Source: Hydractinia symbiolongicarpus
Lineage: Eukaryota; Cnidaria; Hydrozoa; Anthoathecata; Hydractiniidae
Direction: 5' to 3'
DNA length: 60,000 nt
NCBI RefSeq assembly: GCF_029227915.1
Contig: NC_079879.1
Coordinates: 21,160,501-21,220,500 of the forward strand
A model generated the notes under the pieces. That model did not search any database, was not told the origin of the DNA, and saw nothing but the letters and a program-made list of their open reading frames with translations. Positions within the stretch are counted from its first letter, which is position 1, and each line of letters begins with the position of its first letter. Position numbers and translations under genes: made by a program. Below, in pieces: positions 1-47,200 of this stretch.

Positions 1-33984
<33,984 letters not shown>

Positions 33985-34912
33985 TATATTTGTTTTATCT
34001 TGTATTTTCTGAAACGATGTATTTAGTCTAAAACGAAGCCTTTTTGTTTGTTTACCAAAAAAAAACATTTCTTTCCCTTTTAAAAGAACATAGGATATAT
34101 ATTTTCTGACCTGTAATAGATTTTATTTGTACATACCTGTAAGTTATTTTTAATATATTTTGTGAAGATTAAAAAAATATAGTAGGGCGTTTTTATTTTT
34201 CTTCTCTGTTTTTCGTTATGTAAATCTGGCTTCCATCTGGCGTTAAATTGGGTTGATTTTTTCGCCCTCTTTTTTGACTTCAGGGTTAATAATATTGAGT
34301 ATCTAGCGCGAGAACGTTTCCATTACAAGTAAAATTAATGCTGATTTAATTCATTTCGTTGATGAAATACGTCCAACAACATCAAGGAGGACATAATATT
34401 ATGGGTTTTATGAGGCGAATTAAAAGAAGAAGGAAAAACCAGAAAAGAAAACGGTCAAGATTTTAGGACCATGAATTTCTTGTAAACGAGAGTAATATAA
34501 AGAATATAACCATCTTCTAAAGGAATTAATATACAATCTTTTAGATATAGACTTTTCTTGTCCGCCGTTGCAAAAAATGTTTGTAGAAATGGCAAGGAGG
34601 TTCAGAAATTTCTAACATAAAATTTTTGTATTCTGGCGGGTCCTTGCTGACGTCAGCAAAAATTGTAAACCTCCTTGACCGTTCTTTAAAGCCACAATTT
34701 TTTCTAAATAATTTTTTCGATCATCCAAATCTAAATGAAACATTTACATTGTTCCTCTGCCTAAGTGGATTTTCCCACGGGCTTAAACGGCTAGTCCTTT
34801 AATAAAGCACCCTGAACGATAATTAATTTGAATCAAGTAAATTGTATTTTTTGAAATAAGTCTTTTTTTCAGGAGAGTTAGTTGGTCAACAATTGTCTGT
34901 GCTGACAGAACG
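33985..34912 (+). other. CFAP47 3' flank and candidate poly(A) signals
   Basis: AT-rich sequence after the CFAP47 stop. ATTAAA at 34168-34173 is the nearest poly(A)-signal-like hexamer (about 185 nt past the stop); a canonical AATAAA lies at 34801-34806. No coding frame is supported. Confidence 0.4.
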
Positions 34913-35031
34913 CAACCTCGTCCCCACGGTCTTGTGGTCCCATAGCCGTTATTACGGAGTAGCCAACAATTTTTGCCGCTATCAACTTAACAACAAGGCA
35001 AATTGCCCTGGGAACGAGGTTGGACAGAACG
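34904..35031. mobile_element. 110-bp MITE with 9-bp target-site duplication (Mutator-like)
   Basis: The element at 34913-35022 has inverted ends CAACCTCGTCCCCACGG and CCCTGGGAACGAGGTTG and is flanked by a perfect 9-bp direct repeat, GACAGAACG (34904-34912 and 35023-35031). A 9-bp duplication fits the Mutator superfamily (8-10 bp; established knowledge). Too short to code. A sister copy lies at 36368-36467. Confidence 0.8.
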
Positions 35032-37070
35032 TGTACAAATACTATCTATGACCTCCAACACACTCTAGTAGCATTTAAATTAGCATTAAATGTTGGTTCA
35101 TTTAGAATTGATATTATATCGGGTAAAGCAAAGTTAAGTGTAATCGTAGGTTTTTTTTCCCTTGGACTACCCAAGGGAAAATACCTACGAATACACACTC
35201 TTGTTATCTCATCAATATAGAAGAATACGTTGCCTAGGCACATTCTATTTGATAGAACCTGTGTGCGCTTTAAAATCGTTGATTCTTTCTGTCAAAATTC
35301 AACGTTTACATTCAAAGCATCAAAAAATGCAGCGGCCGTGGTTGATATTACACTTTTGAGAAGCTATTAGGACTACAAAAGAGTTGGACAAAAATTATGA
35401 CTATACCTGAGTACGAAGATGGTATCTGCAGAAAATTTTTATTTAAAATTCAGCATGGATTTATACTGATTTTCTCTTTCCGATATTCCGTTTATTGGAG
35501 AGACTAAAGCCTAGTTTCCATTCATCGAATTACCTCCGGCGTTCGTTTTTTCGATAGTTTTTTGGTCTGAGCATGCGATCGAGCACTAGCCTAAAGAAGT
35601 GCATTACCCTCCTTCACGTCGGCCCTTGCTAGTCAAGTATACTAAAATCATCATCTTTGTTACTTTTTGATATTTTTGAGGAAAAAAGAAAAAAAGAAAT
35701 TTTCTGTGAAAGTGCAGAGCAGAAGAAAATAGAAAGGTACCCTTTCGATCATACTACGGTCTCTCCTTTTGGACCACGCGTTTTAATATATTTTTCCTAT
35801 TTATTTTATTTATTTACTACGAGATTTTACATAATTGCGAAAATATAGTTGCAATGAAAATTGACATTTTTAAATCAGCTATAATATATTATGGGCGTTA
35901 CGTTCAACTGTACCGCTCCTTACACCAATTCTTTTACCGACTTACAGTTCATATGGAACGATTTTCCAATTCGCTGATAGTCATTAACGTTTATTCAGTT
36001 TTTACGTATTACAATAATCTTGCTTTCAATCAGGAGAAAATCCAGGTCACGAAAACATAACGACAAATCAAAAAGTCTTACGCATCAAGCTGTGTTTCAC
36101 CACAGCACTGTACCGCAAAATTTGTTGAAATTATCGATTACTCGAAAAAGTATTGATTTATTGACACATAACTCATTATATGAAACAGAGGTTGTAATTA
36201 TAGGTCACAGGGTTAGAATTGAACACAAAAGAAAAGAGAAAATTTGTGAAATTTATTAAGTACATTTAAATTTAAAGTTAACGCTTGAAACGTACCTGAG
36301 CATGCGCAGTTTCGTTTGTTTTAAATTTACTTAAAAAATTTGTTTTGCAAAAAGGTAAGGACGGTTGCAACATCGTCCACCGCGCTCTTTTTATCGTCAA
36401 AGTCAATTCGACTACTCCATAATAATTGAATCTGTCGAAGAGAAAAAGGACCCTGGGGACGAGGTTGGAAACAGTTCCTACCTTTTTATCGGCGAAATCC
36501 AGCTATTCGGTTTTTCCGGACTATTGCTAAATAACCCGAAAAATGGCGCACAACGCATGTTTGGATTTCATATTATTTTGTCACGAGAAAGGCTGCTTGA
36601 TAAAAGTGTTCCAAGTCGTATTACCTTATTAGATGGCATATCGTTTCCCATAATATTTTTTCCATTAGTAGTTTTTTTCATTTCTGTTTCAATCCTTCTG
36701 TCTTCTCTCGTTAGGAATTTTTTAAAAAAGGTAAAATGTCAGGAAAATTTAGCTTAGTCTTTTAAGAAAGGCAAAGGTCAGGAATTCTAAGCTTTCAACT
36801 CAATCCCGTCAAGTCCCGTGTAATGCATATTGGTCAGGGAAAACTGCAAATCATGCCAAATCCCAAAAAATGACATCTAGTGGTTCCTGATGATCCAGCT
36901 CAGCCACGGACGTCAGCCCAATTGATAACCTGTCAAAAGACAGGTGAGTGCGTTTGGCAATGTTAGTATGAATGAGGCCCTTAAGATAGGGTAGGTTCTA
37001 CTAAGGGTTTAAAGATTTAGCGGACATCAGCAAAGACCTGCCAAAATACAAAACTTTAATTTGAAAAAAA
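35032..37070. other. Intergenic, no gene recognised; second 100-bp MITE at 36368-36467
   Basis: No coding evidence. At 36368 CAACATCGTCCACCGCG pairs with CCCTGGGGACGAGGTTG ending at 36467; this is a diverged copy of the 110-bp MITE, without a visible target duplication. The 130-codon open frame at 36365-36757 starts inside this element, has no recognisable domain and is judged spurious. Confidence 0.5.
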
Positions 37071-37997
37071 TACACCATTCTCTGATTTCAGCGCGATCAT
37101 AAATTTTAAAGTGACGTAATCTAATAATGGCGGATTTCGTATGTAAGCAAACCCTAAGCGTGATCGAACACACTAAGCGTTACTATGGTAAACAATTAAT
37201 TAAATAGACCTTTAAATTATTTTAAAATAGTTTTTTTAGTAACATATTAACTTTATTTATATGAAAAGATGCAATATGTGTTTTACGATTCAAGTTGATG
37301 TGCTAAATGCCATCAATTTCTCAGTGTCATTTTTGTAAAAATAGTTTTACTACGCTTCTTCATATCAATATAGAAAGGGTTGCGGAGAGGTTGCCAAGGC
37401 AAAGGCATTAAGCATGGCAAGGAAACAGGAAGGGGAAACAGCAAGGCAGGGGTAGGCAAGGCATGGGAGGCACAGGCAAGGACATAGTAGTAGGCAGGCA
37501 CGATAAAAGGCATAGGAAGGGTAGGCAGCGCACATCCACATAGGTTTAATACATTTTCTAAAAAAACTATATTGCAACCTCAGTTTAAAAATAAACAGTG
37601 GAAACAGTGTTACCCAGTCCAGCTAAAAATCAAACAGTAGTTTATATATATATATATGTTTATTTTGTGCAACAAGTTTTCATGACAGTAGGATAAAAAA
37701 GCTCTTATTCCAAACTGAACAGAACCTTCAAAAGTATAGCAATAAACAACTAGAACGGGGCTTAGAAGGATTCCTGAATTGAAAATTTTATTTTGTATGT
37801 TATAGAGGATAAAAAAATGTTAAAAATCTTCCTTCGTTCTCAAGTTTATGCCAGCAAAATTGGTATGTTTTATATTCGAAGACTGTACGTTGACTGTTGA
37901 ACACGCTTTGTTTACATACGAAAATGTAGATTAGTGCCGAGGCCCCACGCGTTAATTATGTATTTTACAGAACAAGCTGAAATCGGAGAATGGTGTA
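37071..37997. mobile_element. 923-bp TIR element (Tc1/mariner-like, non-autonomous)
   Basis: Flanked by TA on both sides (37071-37072, 37996-37997). The left end CACCATTCTCTGATTTCAGC (37073) is inverted at the right end, with one mismatch in the first 20 bases (CTCTG versus CTCCG). Similarity continues patchily inward to CGTATGTAA(G/A)CAAA at about 85 bp on each side. No transposase was found. The interior contains a GGCAAGG-rich minisatellite (37377-37530). Confidence 0.72.
37377..37530. repeat. Degenerate GGCAAGG/AGGCA purine-rich minisatellite
   Basis: Many near-copies of AAGGCA, GGCAAGG and AGGCATGG in about 150 bp, strongly purine-biased on the plus strand against an AT-rich background. 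Sits inside the 923-bp TIR element. The open frames crossing it are repeat by-products. Confidence 0.7.
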
Positions 37998-39573
37998 TTG
38001 TATAACCATTGCCTTCATTGTATATATAGTGAAAATGTATAGGATCCTGTGCTTTTGACGGTTACAGATATATATACTAGGGTTTAAAGGTTTGATGATA
38101 TCTGTAACTCATCCATTCCGAAATGAATTTAGGTACCTAGATTTGAAAAACTTAACCCAATTTGTAGCTTAGGAACATTGTGGCAGATAATGTTATGTTA
38201 AAGAGTGGCTGACAACAAAATTTATTTTTACCATATATTTTGACATTTAAGTGTCATCATCAGGTAAAATCTAAAATAAAGAAAAATCAATTTTTGCAGA
38301 TTAAAACCAAAATATCTTGATTAGAAAACAACATGCTCACTTAACAAATTTAACTATTACGTAAAAATATGATAAAGTAAAAAACGATCATTAAAATTTG
38401 ATCACAACTTATCAATATACTCTACACCATTGTTAAGGTTTCTGGAATGTTTTTGCAGTATCTCCTTTAAATTAGATTGTTGCAGCCCGCAGCACTTTTT
38501 GTTATTATCATTAAAGACAAGTTATTTTTGAATGTTGAGTTTATATCTCACCCACAAACTTTTTTAACAAGCTTGTGTGATCTTTGCGATACCCTTTATT
38601 GTATTTATCCTATTATAGTGCTGTCAAATCAAATGTATATAACAAGTCTAAGTTTTCCCTTTTTTACTGGGAGACAATTGTATTGAAAAAAATAAAACAA
38701 CACTTCGCATGAAACATAAAATCATCATAATATGAAAACGACCATTGCAATGCTTAAAAATAACCAAATTTTTTTCTGAAATAAAGCAAAAACAACCCAA
38801 CGTCCTTAACAATCACCTTATTTTGATGACAAGAAAAGGACCCCATAAATTTAAAACAGTCAGTTCTCAAGGCCTTTCATGTCTAGCTATTACAGAGCTG
38901 TTTCATCAGAATATCATAGGGGTAGAAGAGCCTTGGGAATGAAGTTGAAATTTATAAACAAACAAATATTCCAAACACTGCATGTTTGTACTGAATCAAC
39001 TTTCGGACGAGAGGTTATAATTAAATTGTGAACATGATCATCATGATAAAGCTAGGTAGAGGTAGTACCATTGATTGAATGTGCCATATTCATAAATGCT
39101 TAAAGCCGTAAAACATTGTATTCTATTAAATAAAAATTGTCTTCAAGATGCGTAGGTTTAAACTTTATGAACAAATTAATTTTATTGAAAAGAACTTGTT
39201 TTTGTTGTTTTATATTTTCCTTTTTTCCATTTTTCCTGTCAAAAATTTATTCATATTAATTCCCAAACAAAGAAGTTTTTGAGAAGCGGAAATATCTTCA
39301 ACACAGCAGGTAATAAAATGTCTGATTTTCACAAGAAAATCTCCTAGTTGAAGATGATCCTCTAAAATGGGTACAACTTCCCGAAATGAAATGAAATTTA
39401 GTGGTTCATTGAAAATTACGTCTTTCTTGCTTATGATAATGCTCTTTCTAGTTAACTGAAGCAATGTTATCATCAGAAGGCTTTTCCTTATGTTACATGC
39501 AAATATAAACAAAAATATAAAGTCAATCAACACTTTTTAGAACTTTCTTGTATGCTTTGCTTCTGAGAGCAGC
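37998..39573. other. Intergenic, repeat debris
   Basis: 38030-38175 is a diverged copy of the GATGACGTCATC-family repeat ('AAAATGTATAGGATCCTGTG', 'CATCCATTCCGAAATGAATT'). A weak third relative of the CAACCTCG/CGAGGTTG MITE may lie at about 38799-38948. Otherwise AT-rich sequence with no gene signal. Confidence 0.45.
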
Positions 39574-40354
39574 TACAGTACAGTCTGAATGTAATGTGGA
39601 CGCGAAACTTGCATGAATAGTTACACCGAACAATAACATTGCGATAACTTTCGTTTTTTTTAAGAAAATAATTCCCTTGCTGATAAACAATGAAAAGCAG
39701 CGATAGAAATGTTTTTTTAAATCGCATTTTAAAAGTTTAAAAACAAAAAGTGGCAATAAAAATGTTTTTTTAAAATCACATTTTAAAAGTTTAAAAACAA
39801 AAAGCGGCGATAGAAATGCTTTTAAGATTACATATTTGTTTCAATAAAAAAGTATGCAGGAGGATTTTTTATGTTGTTTGTTAAGAAGGAAATGTTTTCG
39901 TCGAGAAATATAGATATTGTATTTATTTCAGAATATACACCATTTGTTTTACAAAAATAAACCGTAGTTGTATTATTTTAATAGAAAAACGCGCGAGTCA
40001 TTTAATAGTTGTGAACAATATTTATCATATGTTTTTTTTAAATTAAATCCGCTGGAATCTTTTTAAGTAATAAAATCAACAATACATTCTCGCCCGATGT
40101 ATTGTAAAACTTTGCGAAAGATTTTTATTATTTAATTACTTCACGCTAATACTTAAGGGAATAGCTTATCAATACGTTACACAATGCATCTCGCTATTAC
40201 AAGAAATATAATTGCTTCGGTATTTTTTTGCGAGCGCATTGTTTTTTTACGAGCAAATATAAACTCGCAAAACCCTTAACAAACAACTGTCGTCCTCCAC
40301 GCAAAGGTGTAGTATTAGCGTGTACGCGGTAGATTACATTCAGACTGTACTGTA
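39574..40354. mobile_element. 777-bp Tc1/mariner-like MITE with perfect TIRs
   Basis: The element at 39576-40352 begins CAGTACAGTCTGAATGTAAT and ends with the exact reverse complement; TA duplications lie at 39574-39575 and 40353-40354. The terminal repeat continues imperfectly inward through an ACGCG block. The interior holds a tandem repeat of about 62 bp (39698-39826; 'TTTTAAAAGTTTAAAAACAA'). No transposase frame, so non-autonomous. TIR start and TA target are as in Tc1/mariner. Confidence 0.8.
39698..39826. repeat. 62-bp tandem repeat, about two units
   Basis: Successive near-identical segments each contain 'GATAGAAATG' or 'AATAAAAATG', a T run, 'ATCGCATTTTAAAAG' or 'ATCACATTTTAAAAG' and 'TTTAAAAACAAAAAG'. 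Lies inside the 777-bp MITE. Confidence 0.7.
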
Positions 40355-41228
40355 GGTCAAAGTCTGACTGTAACGGAAAAAAATCAAAATGGTATTCAGG
40401 CAGACAGGAGTTTTTTTAACCTAGCCTATGAAGTTGCAAATTTCTAATTCTGCTGACATGCAATATAAAACCATGTGCTATTAAGATTGTATGCATGCAA
40501 TTTGAGTTGAAAGTTTTGTTTACCATTGGATTTGTCTCAGTTGCTACACAATAGGCTAATTGATTTTTGTGGCAGTAGAACTTAAAAAGGAAAATGTTAT
40601 ATCGTTTTTTGCTAATTCTGTCTCATACTGCAGTGCAGAAAAAGTATAAAATTAAACTTTTTACAAACTTATTGTTCAAACAAATTTTTGTAATAAATTT
40701 AAATTGAGGCTAAAATTAACTCAGAGTTCATTTTTTTAATTAAATTGTTTGCTAAATGCTTTTATTGTTCCAAGTATTGGAAAGAATTTAATTTAAGATG
40801 TTCTTTAAGCATTATCTTTCTACAGTCTATTTTTGTTAATGTACTTGTCTCAAATTTACACTATGACTTAAAGAGCTATTATTAGAATATCTATAGTTAT
40901 ACCAATTCAAATTTGCTGTAAAATGTCAGGAAAAGAAGGAGTTGAGTAAAAACTTTGTTTGACGTAAAAGTTTTTTTTAGCAACACATAATGATGACAAG
41001 GGTTTGAAAAAAAAAGGGACATGTCTTTTTAAATAAACAATTTGTTGTGTTATTAACAAGAATTGCATTATTTGCATCCTACAATCTTTCCAGTCTCCAT
41101 TCTTTAAAACGTTTGCCATGAAATAATTATGCATTCTTATTAAATTTACACTCAACTAACTAATGTTAAATTTTATATTTATATGCAATTATATTGATAA
41201 TGTGTATGTTATTAATATATGATTACAG
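40355..41228 (+). other. TCERG1 upstream region
   Basis: AT-rich sequence before the first visible TCERG1 exon. No upstream exon, CpG-rich promoter or clear core element is recognised. The next feature is a 3' splice site at 41228. Confidence 0.4.
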
Positions 41229-41261
41229 ATAATTTGAAACACAAAACACATAATCTAAAAT
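41215..41261 (+). promoter_or_regulatory. 3' splice acceptor in the TCERG1 5' UTR
   Basis: ATATATGATTACAG ends at 41228, and the ATG follows 33 nt later at 41262. This implies either a spliced 5'-UTR exon further upstream or a spliced-leader trans-splice site, known in several cnidarians such as Hydra. No donor partner was identified upstream. Confidence 0.5.
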
Positions 41262-44200
41262 ATGGCAGAGAATGGTAATATCAATTCTGAAGCATTCAAG
41301 AATCCACCACAGTTTCCTGGGCAACCAGCTAACATGGAAAACTTTCCTCCAATAAGGCCTGGTATGATGCCACCTGCAGTAAGACCTGTTAATGGTGCTG
41401 CACCACAAGGAATAAGACCCCCAGGTGCTTTTCCACCGGTAAGTTATTTTTTAAATTAATCTGTTTAAGGCATCGTCTCCACAATTGTTTCAAAAATAAT
41501 CGTTTTAATTTGTATATTATTTTTATTTGAAACAAGCTTTATACAATTTTGAAACAAATTTTAAATATCAAAATCATTTACATCGATTCACGTTCGTTTT
41601 ATGAAATGGTCTGTAAAGGATTTTAAAAAATGATCGTTTCAATTCGTATAAAATGTGAAACAATAGTGAATACAGTTCCCAATCTGTTTGTTATATTTTA
41701 ACTGCTGTGTTCATCTTCATGGCATTGATTGTGCATTCACAGAGTGTAATTAAGAAATGTAAAATAAGGCCTCTAAATGCCAAATGCGAATTTCATTAAG
41801 GTGGTCTTAGGTATTATTAAAATCTTACTCCTTCACAATTTGTATAAAATGGATTTGTAGTAAATATAATTCAGCCTTTCTAATAAAGTGAAAAAAAATA
41901 GGATAAATTTATATTGGGAAACAGCTTTTTAATAGCTATTGAGAACGCTAGATTCCACCGTGATGCATAGTGTCAACTGGGGTTAGACGATCTAAAATGT
42001 AATGGGGGACCTTTATCAGGGTGATAAAAATTGGGCGATGCATGGTTATTTCAAAATAACGTATGGAGTGGCATTAAAAAGTAGCAAGAGAGGTTAGTGG
42101 GGAGATTGCTTTAAAATTAAAAGATCATAGGTAAATATAAAATAACAAAAGCATGTTACCCCTACATCATGTGGATACGAAGAAAGAAGTTAAATTCATA
42201 CGGAAAGAACTTGAAAAGTTGTCTGGAAATTTGTGTATTTATGCATGAGTGTGGTTTATATTGTATTTAACAAATTTGACAAGGCATATAAAGTAAAAAT
42301 GTGTTTTTGGCCATTTAGTTTAGCATTTTAAACATTTTACATAAATTTCAATATTTACTTTAATCATGCTCAATAACAGCAATAACAGTTTTACAGCTAT
42401 TTCATGACATCATAATTTCGCATAATAAAAAAGACTTCTAAGAGAGGGCCTATATTTTTTTAAAAAGTACAAAGATAAATAGATAAATTTCAAAAGTCTT
42501 TCATATGAGCCCAACTTGTGTTCTTTGGAGGTAAGCTTTAAAATAATACCTATAAAATTGTACTTATCATCAGCAAGTAGTAAACACAAGTCAGAGTACT
42601 ATCTGATTGCTAACTGATTTTTTCTATAGAGTTGCTCTGTTTAAAATGTCTAAAATGTAACATTTAGTTTCAACAGCGCTTTCCAAACCAAAATATGCCA
42701 CCTTTTCAACAACACTTTGCTGCACAAGGTGGACCAGCTCCACCAACCAATACCACCCTTCCAAAGCCACCTATCTTTGACAAAGATGGTCAAATCTGGT
42801 TAGAGGCATGTTCGGCTGATGGCAAAGTCTATTACTTTAATGCAAAGACCCGTGAGACGAGATGGGATAATCCTGCTGATGAATCTAATAAGAAAGAGAA
42901 ACAAGCTGCTCAAGAGGTTTTCTTTTTTTTTCATGTTTGTCATGAGTTGCTCTTCTTTTAATGAAGTGTTTTGAGTTTGTCTTGCAAAATTCTTACTTTT
43001 TCACAGATTTATTGCTATTTTGACTAATTTGTGAATTATTGTGATATTTCAGGGTGTTTTTTTTTCATTATTGTTTTTTTTGTAAAAGGACACATCAGAA
43101 GCTAAAAAGGATAATGGACAAGATAAGAAAATGGAAGATAGCAAGAATGACGAAACAGAGAAAAAAGAAAAAACGTTTTCTGAAGAGAGTGAAGTCAAAC
43201 AAGAGACTAATGACAATTCAGATCAGTCATCTGCACCCCAACAACAGTCTGAAAAAAAAGCACCAGCACCATTCGCACCACAAGGAATGCCATCAACTCT
43301 TCAACCACCATTTGGTTTGCCACCCATGATGAGACCTCCACCTGGGTACAAACATATTAAGTTTACTAATAGTGTAAGAGGTTAAAAAAAACTAGTGTGC
43401 AGTATATGTATTAGAGAGAGAAAAAATAAAGAAAATAATTTGATATCTTAGAAGGATTGATTTTCACAACAATTATTTTGTGAAATTCATTAAAATAAAT
43501 ACTCACTAAATGTAAATACTCACTCTGTATTTTCTTCTTTTTTTAAAAAGTACCCTATACTATTTTTATCAAGTTATGATATATTGTTAATGTAAAACCA
43601 CTTTTTATATAGAATGCCTGCTGGATTTCCAGGTTTTTCATCACGTATGCCACTTGGCATGTCTCCTCGGTTTCCACCATTTCCTGGTTTTCGCATGCCA
43701 CCTCCAGATTTTGTTCCGAAAACAATAGGAGACTGGACTGAGCACAGATTGCCAGATGGCAGGTTGTATTATTTTAACAACAAATCAAAGGAATCTAAAT
43801 GGGACAAGCCAAAAGAATTTATAGATGCTTCAAAAGGTTTCATTTTTTTCTTCCTTAAAATTCTCAGTAGTAAGGGAATTCGGCTAGCTGATTTTCAAAG
43901 GATAATTATATTGGTCATTTTGTGTCTGTCACAAACCTAACAAGCTTACCGATCTTGAACATCTAGCATTTTTTAATAGTGTGACCTTTTTTGTTGGTTC
44001 TGGCTGATAATCAATGCATAATGTCTGAGTTTCTTACAATATTGACAGTGTAGGCTCTTTTATAATACTGAAGTTTATTAGCATGCGAAGTCATCATTAG
44101 ATTAGCACATTTTATGTTATTAATACTAGAATCATCAAAGAAACCTATCCAGCCTAACAGTGAACAGAAAATTGGGGGTGGTAACAAAACACCTGTGAAG

Positions 44201-47200
44201 GAGACTAAACCTGACACCAGAGACAGCAAGAAGAAACCTGTAGCATCAAGACCAATTCCTGGAACAGGTGGGTGTTAATGCTTTTTGCATTACCAGTTAA
44301 ACTGACTGAAATTTTTTTCTTCTTCTTCGATCTTGTGTTTTTACACTACTATGAACTTTTTTTTTCACCTTTTATTCAGGTTTCTCAGATACCTTTATTT
44401 TTTAATACTGCTAAAAACATTTCTTTAAATGAAATGAGGAATATTGATTTTAAAACTGTATTTCATGTTGTACTTATTGATTTCTAGTGTAATAGTGTGT
44501 GTGTGTGTGTGTGCCTAGAAAGAGAGGTTCCTCACAAATACCTTAAGAAAGTTTATCATTTATTAAGGCAAAATGGATGTAAATGTACCTCTGGAATGAA
44601 ATGTCACAAAACATTTTTGATGTTTTTAAGACGAACTTTACTTACCTTTTCACGTTTTTTGTTCCGTTACCATCTTACAAATATTAAATATTGTAGAAAA
44701 CGTTATGGTAAATTATCCAGTTAAACCTTGGGAATTTTTTTGTAAGCGTATAATAAGACTAATACATATTTAACACAATTATGTCAGTTTTTTCCAAAGT
44801 CGTTACATTCCATGATTTTTAATCTGTTGTTTATATGTAGGTGTATTTATATGTAAAAAGTAGGGTTACTTGAATAAAAAACTTATTCATAGGATGGCAT
44901 CTTGTTTGGACTGGTGCTGGAAAGGTTTTCTTTTTTCATCCCACTTCAAAAACTTCAATATGGGAAAGACCTAAAGAATTGGAAAGCAACATAAATGTTG
45001 ATGAAATTCTGAAGCAGGGGCCCAACGCGCCAAAGGAGACAATTGCTCCACCAATCTCTTCCTCGGATGGAAATGCGGAAAGAGAAAAACGACCAAATGA
45101 AGGTTGGAACTATTTGAATTCTAATTTTTTTTCATATATTGCTACTCTTTTCTCAGCAACATATTTTTATTCTTCTCTCAGCAACAATAGTCAGACAAAT
45201 TTTTATAGCACTCTTTCTTTACTCGCTTTCAGCAGCACAGCGAAAGGATGAGCTTGATAAAGAAGAACTGGAACCAATAATCAAGAAGAAAAAGTATTTC
45301 TCACATTTATTCTTATTTTTATATGAGAGGCCTATGCTAAATCTTAAAGATTTCTTCACAATTCCACATTTTCTGGACAAAGAGAAGAGAAACAGAGAAA
45401 AAACAGCAGAATTACAAACATTTGACATTTTGAACTCTTTTCTTGGTTAATAAAGTCCTATATTGTAGATGGGACGTTAAAAGCTATTGCTTTGTGGACA
45501 AATCACAACATGTCTACAAAATCTAGTACAAACTTTCTTGAATTTAAGAAGTACAACTTGCTCCCAAAAAGATGTCTGCGTATTATATGATTCTTTGGAC
45601 ATAATAGTCTCTGGTATTCAGTTATCAAGTTTTTAAATTGTAATGCAAAAAATGCAAACAGAAACAGTCTATCTGTTTTGCTTTTATTAGAATGGACATA
45701 CCAGAGAATAGTGAAATTAAATCTATACCCATGGTTGTAGAAGAGGAAAAAGTGAAGATCACTGGTGAAACAAATCACAGACGGGAGGTTGAAGTCAAAA
45801 AAGCTATCATTCCTCTCGACGAAAGAATGACTATGTTCACCAATTTATTGAGAGAAAAGGAGGTGAAAATTTAAAAGTTTTATTTTTAAAAAATGCTGCT
45901 TGACTAGAATTGTATATACATCTAATAATGAAGCCTTTAGCGATGTGTGCTTTTAATTGGCTACACAACCTTCTGGTATTTTAAAGAACAGACAAATTCA
46001 ATTTTTCTGTCAATGTGTAAGTAAAAAGCCTCGTTAAACGACTTGTGGAAAAATCCGTTTAAAAGTACCGAAATAAAAAGAGTAAGATCAAACAAAATTT
46101 ACATAATAAACTGTAAAAAAATCCTTCTCCCTTAAATTAATACCAGTACTCTGTTCAAAATGGTAGTCGAATGGCTACTTTTTGCTGAGGATTCTTTTGC
46201 TGAGAATGATGATGATGATGATGATAATATACAATAAGTGCAAAAGGCAGAAGAATATGTACAGTGTGTACCAGAACCTAGCGTTTCACGTCAAGTCACC
46301 AAGCTATTTTGTTATAGATTAATTTGTTTGTTTCGTTCAGAATGAGAGACTGAAATAAATAACAAGCAAGCAAAATTTAATTACCTGTGACTTTTTCATA
46401 ATATTTTTTTAATAATCAAAGGCTGTCGTAAAGCAGTACAAAAAGGCGAAACAAAATTATCATTTGGTATTCGTGGCATAATACTGCGACTATTTTGTAA
46501 GAAACAACAACACATCTCGCTTTACAGAAACACACAACTTGGGTGTTAGTATAAGCAAGCTGTATGTCGCGTTAAAATTACCACAACAGGCAATCAAAAA
46601 ACAACATTGCGAATTGTTTTTTTCATCGAAACGATTAATATTAATTCACTTTTGCATAATGTATTTCTTTTAAAAATAGTATACCTTCATCCAGTTTAAC
46701 AAAATTGGCTTAAAAAGAAAACGCAATGAAGATAGTTTCGCAAATATGACATTATACTGCGACTATTTTTCAACAACACATTTACATTGCCTGTTACAGA
46801 CGGGCGGACGGAAGACTAGAAGCTTGTGGTGAGCGTTCGCTTCCAGTGGAGAAGGTTGTGGGTTCAATCCCCGGCCGAGTCATGCCAGAGACTGAGAATA
46901 GGATTGATATCTCAGGCAGTTGTTTAGTTGACCGGTTTTTGTGCTTCCACAGTTTTAGTAGCTCAAATGGAAGCTTTGAATTCGCTGGGGACCCCCTTCG
47001 CAGGATTATTTGTAATTATTGATAACATTATTGATAACAATAATATTCCATTAGAACTTGGTGAGGTCATTTTGGGTAACTAATAATAAAATAAATTCTT
47101 AAAATTTTAATCCCCAGCAACTTTTATTTATTGCGTTTTATGTCCTTTATGTGTCTTCCTTTAGGTGTCTGCGTTTTCGACGTTTGAAAAAGAACTCAAC

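Noticed and set aside
36365-36757. Plus-strand 130-codon frame
   Set aside because: Begins inside a 100-bp MITE, has no domain, and the hydrophobic tail is AT-rich noise.
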